Of a stretch of DNA of 5,000 bases, positions 4,991 to 5,000 are shown piece by piece (position 1 is the stretch's first letter; each line of letters begins with the position of its first letter). The stretch lies in NCBI GenBank assembly GCA_019418625.1, contig DYBL01000109.1:1-5000 (forward strand), given 5' to 3'. The notes under the pieces are model-generated. The model was not told the DNA's origin and made no database searches. It saw nothing but the letters and a program-made list of their open reading frames with translations. This DNA comes from Clostridiales bacterium. GTDB taxonomy: Bacteria > Bacillota > Clostridia > Oscillospirales > Oscillospiraceae. The translations under genes and the position numbers were made by a program.

Positions 4991-5000
4991 GGGGCTCCCC

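Overview
The window reads as a chromosomal piece of a moderately GC-rich (roughly 60%) Clostridia-type Firmicute, most likely a gut Oscillospiraceae/Lachnospiraceae-like organism. The reasons are strong AGGAGG-type ribosome binding sites before nearly every gene, Firmicute-style protein families, and long spurious antisense ORFs typical of high GC. This placement is inferred from style and remembered families, not from a search. No rRNA, tRNA, CRISPR array or insertion sequence was seen.

Left part, + strand (1-3475): the 3' part of an AraC/XylS-family regulator (1-843, start outside the window), then a likely three-gene metal-transport unit. It consists of a 26-residue membrane peptide gene (918-998), a small glycine-rich membrane-anchored helical protein of DUF6110 type (1018-1281), and a P1B-type heavy-metal P-type ATPase (1342-3429). 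An extended -10 element without a good -35 precedes the unit, which fits activator-dependent transcription, plausibly by the adjacent AraC protein. A strong hairpin lies between the small protein gene and the ATPase gene. A 15-bp inverted repeat directly after the ATPase stop is the probable terminator between two convergent units.

Right part, - strand (4990 down to 3539): an ABC-transporter ATPase of the nitrate/sulfonate/taurine (SsuB/TauB) type (4990-4304), whose permease and binding protein would lie beyond the right edge. It is followed by two tandem, equally long (111 aa) single-domain cupins (4221-3886 and 3874-3539). The cupin pair has its own extended -10 promoter with a 12-bp palindrome just upstream, and its two genes are spaced for translational coupling.

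The most interesting material is the metal-transport unit. The ATPase keeps all catalytic motifs but lacks the usual CPC/SPC/TPC metal motif in its transport helix (it has S-C-A-L), carries H-S instead of H-P in the nucleotide domain, and has no CxxC in its N-terminal domain. It is co-encoded with two tiny membrane proteins, one of them a 26-aa peptide of the kind gene finders usually miss. A subunit-like arrangement, comparable in concept to KdpF with KdpABC, is a reasonable but untested hypothesis.
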